Part shown: one piece after another, positions 4,310 to 5,652 of the stretch
How positions within the stretch are numbered: position 1 is the first letter of the stretch
Layout: each line of letters opens with the position of its first letter
From: Ilumatobacteraceae bacterium
GTDB lineage: Bacteria; Actinomycetota; Acidimicrobiia; Acidimicrobiales; Ilumatobacteraceae
Reading direction: 5' to 3'
Assembly: GCA_025456105.1 (NCBI GenBank)
Contig: JALOLG010000338.1
Span: 1 to 5,652, forward strand
DNA: 5,652 nucleotides
Notes under the pieces: generated by a model
Databases searched by the model: none
What the model saw: the letters and a program-made list of their open reading frames with translations, nothing else
What the model was told of the DNA's origin: nothing
Program-made: the position numbers and the translations under genes

Positions 4310-5652
4310 ACGCGAGCGAACCGACGGGCACACCCGAGCCGCACGTCCCGACCGTGGCCACGACGGCGGCGTCGCTCGTGCCGAACGTCGCCGAGCTCAT
4401 GCGGCTGCGCGCCGTCGCGGCCGGCACCGCCGAGGCCGACGTGATCGTGCGCGGCGGCACGGTGCTGTCGCTGCACTCGGGCGAGCTGCTCCAGCGCGAC
4501 GTGGTGATCGCCGGCCGGCACATCGCCGCCGTCACCCCGCCGGGTCGCTTCGACGCGCCACGCACCATCGACGCCACGGGGCTGCACGTGGCGCCCACGT
4601 TCATCGACGCGCACCTCCACATCGAGTACACGATGCTCACCCCCGGCGAGCTCGCCCGGCTCGTCGTCCCACGCGGCACGGTCACCGTGCTCGCCGACCC
4701 GAACTGCATCGCCAACGTGCTCGGCACCCCGGGCATGGACCTGGTCGGGCGCACCGGCACGCCGCTGCGCATCTTCCGCCAGGTGTCGCACGCCGTGCCC
4801 CGCGCGCCGTGGCTCGAGCTGGGCGGCGGCGTGGTGCCGCACGAGGACATCGTCGAGCGCGTCCAGCTGGCCGACGCCGCCACGCTCGGCGAGTCGAACC
4901 CGTTCGCGCTCGACGAGTGGTCGGCCCGCAAGCAGGTCGCGGCGCTCATGGCCGGCAAGCGCATCACCGGGCACACCGCGCGGCTGTCGGACGAGCCGCT
5001 CTGGTCGTACCTCGCGGGCGGGGTGTCCGACGACCACAATGCCGTCACCACCGCCGAGGTGCTCGAGCGGGTGCGGCTCGGTGCCGTGATCACGGTGATG
5101 GCCGGCTCGATGAACGACAACTGCCTCACCGTGTTCGCCGACGTGCCCGGGCTCGGCGACGCCATCCGCCACCTCTGCTTCTGCGCCGACGACAAGCACG
5201 TCGAGGACCTCGACGACCAGGGCCACATCGACCACCACGTCCGCCAGGCGATCGCGTGCGGCGTGCCGCCGATCGAGGCCTGGCGCATGGCGACGCTCGT
5301 CGCGGCGTCGTTCTACCGATTCGACCACGTGCTGGGCTCGGTCACGCCGGCGCGGGTGGCCGACCTGCAGCTCGTCGGCGACCTCGCCGTCGCGCGGCCT
5401 GACGTGGTGATGGTGGGCGGCGAGATCGTGGCCGAGGGCGGCCGCCCGCTGTTCGAGAACCACGACCCCATCGACCCCTCCACCCGCAACACCATCCACC
5501 TCCACAGCGGCCTGTCACCTGCATCGTTCGCGGTGCGCGCCGACGGGCCCACGGCCTGGGTGCAGGCCATGGAGATGTACGACGGCTACTTCAAGCGGGC
5601 CTTCCACGCCGAGCTCCCCGTGGTGGACGGCACCGTCCAGTGCGACGTCGAG
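4306..5652 (+). CDS. Adenine deaminase-family amidohydrolase (5' part, runs off the window)
   Basis: The frame is open for 449 codons to the window edge with no stop; full-length relatives are about 560-600 residues, so the C-terminal domain is cut off. The expected reaction is adenine to hypoxanthine plus ammonia, in the cytosol, at a binuclear metal centre. Matches to E. coli Ade and B. subtilis AdeC, in order: an N-terminal helix, the A-D-V-I-V-R-G-G-T-V beta domain, F-I-D-A-H-L-H-I-E with H103, H105 and E107, the A-D-P-x-x-I-A-N-V motif (130-138), L-G-E-S with E196, I-T-G-H (H223), S-D-D-H (H244), C-A-D-D-K (D295/D296), G-H-I-D-H and E-A-W-R-M-A-T. Differences: the consensus His-Glu in D-P-H-E-I-A-N is N133-C134, and the Glu after H244 is N245. 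These suggest a distinct subclade, perhaps with another aminopurine substrate. It follows the ATPase with an ATGA overlap. Confidence 0.85.
   Translation, partial: MNASEPTGTPEPHVPTVATTAASLVPNVAELMRLRAVAAGTAEADVIVRGGTVLSLHSGELLQRDVVIAGRHIAAVTPPGRFDAPRTIDATGLHVAPTFIDAHLHIEYTMLTPGELARLVVPRGTVTVLADPNCIANVLGTPGMDLVGRTGTPLRIFRQVSHAVPRAPWLELGGGVVPHEDIVERVQLADAATLGESNPFALDEWSARKQVAALMAGKRITGHTARLSDEPLWSYLAGGVSDDHNAVTTAEVLERVRLGAVITVMAGSMNDNCLTVFADVPGLGDAIRHLCFCADDKHVEDLDDQGHIDHHVRQAIACGVPPIEAWRMATLVAASFYRFDHVLGSVTPARVADLQLVGDLAVARPDVVMVGGEIVAEGGRPLFENHDPIDPSTRNTIHLHSGLSPASFAVRADGPTAWVQAMEMYDGYFKRAFHAELPVVDGTVQCDVE

Noticed and set aside
3756..5505. Two long overlapping minus-strand open frames opposite the ATPase and adenine deaminase genes
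   Set aside because: They lie antisense to conserved coding sequence, contain His/Arg/Ala/Ser-biased translations with no motif, and have no sensible start signals; I treat them as shadows.

Overview
The window is very GC-rich (about 70% by eye) with a strong preference for G or C at third codon positions. All supportable genes lie on the + strand, packed end to end. Together with the acidic, repetitive T-E-A-P-A-G linker behind the lipobox of the binding protein, this suggests a high-GC actinobacterium. My guess is the Acidimicrobiia (Ilumatobacter-like), which is inference only. Codon gaps and start overlaps are so short that the window reads as the inside of one operon. Neither a promoter nor a terminator is visible.

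Layout: (i) the probable last 20 codons of an unidentified upstream gene (3-65), ending in an ATGA overlap; (ii) an adenosine deaminase (62-1069); (iii) an unrecognised membrane-anchored extracytoplasmic protein of about 215 aa (1063-1710), overlapping the deaminase; (iv) a BMP/PnrA-family nucleoside-binding lipoprotein (1737-2849); (v) its tandem-domain ABC ATPase (2854-4309), broken by a frame change near 3130-3145 where roughly 20-25 residues also seem to be missing; (vi) the first 449 codons of an adenine deaminase-family amidohydrolase (4306 to the window end), joined to the ATPase by an ATGA overlap. No stretch above 300 bases lacks a gene; the only real gaps are 1711-1736 and 2850-2853.

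How they fit together: the lipoprotein would capture purine nucleosides (or a related ligand) outside the membrane and deliver them to an ABC importer powered by the ATPase. Adenosine deaminase would convert adenosine to inosine, and the adenine deaminase-like enzyme would convert adenine to hypoxanthine, releasing ammonia in both cases. This makes a purine uptake and deamination (salvage or nitrogen acquisition) operon. The two permease genes that normally follow the ATPase in such operons are not between the ATPase and the adenine deaminase, so they must lie outside the window or be absent.

The points most worth attention are the ATPase break (real pseudogene or assembly error), the missing permeases, the unknown anchored protein inside the operon, and the unusual active-site motif of the adenine deaminase homologue. 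I do not see a clearly new biological system here.
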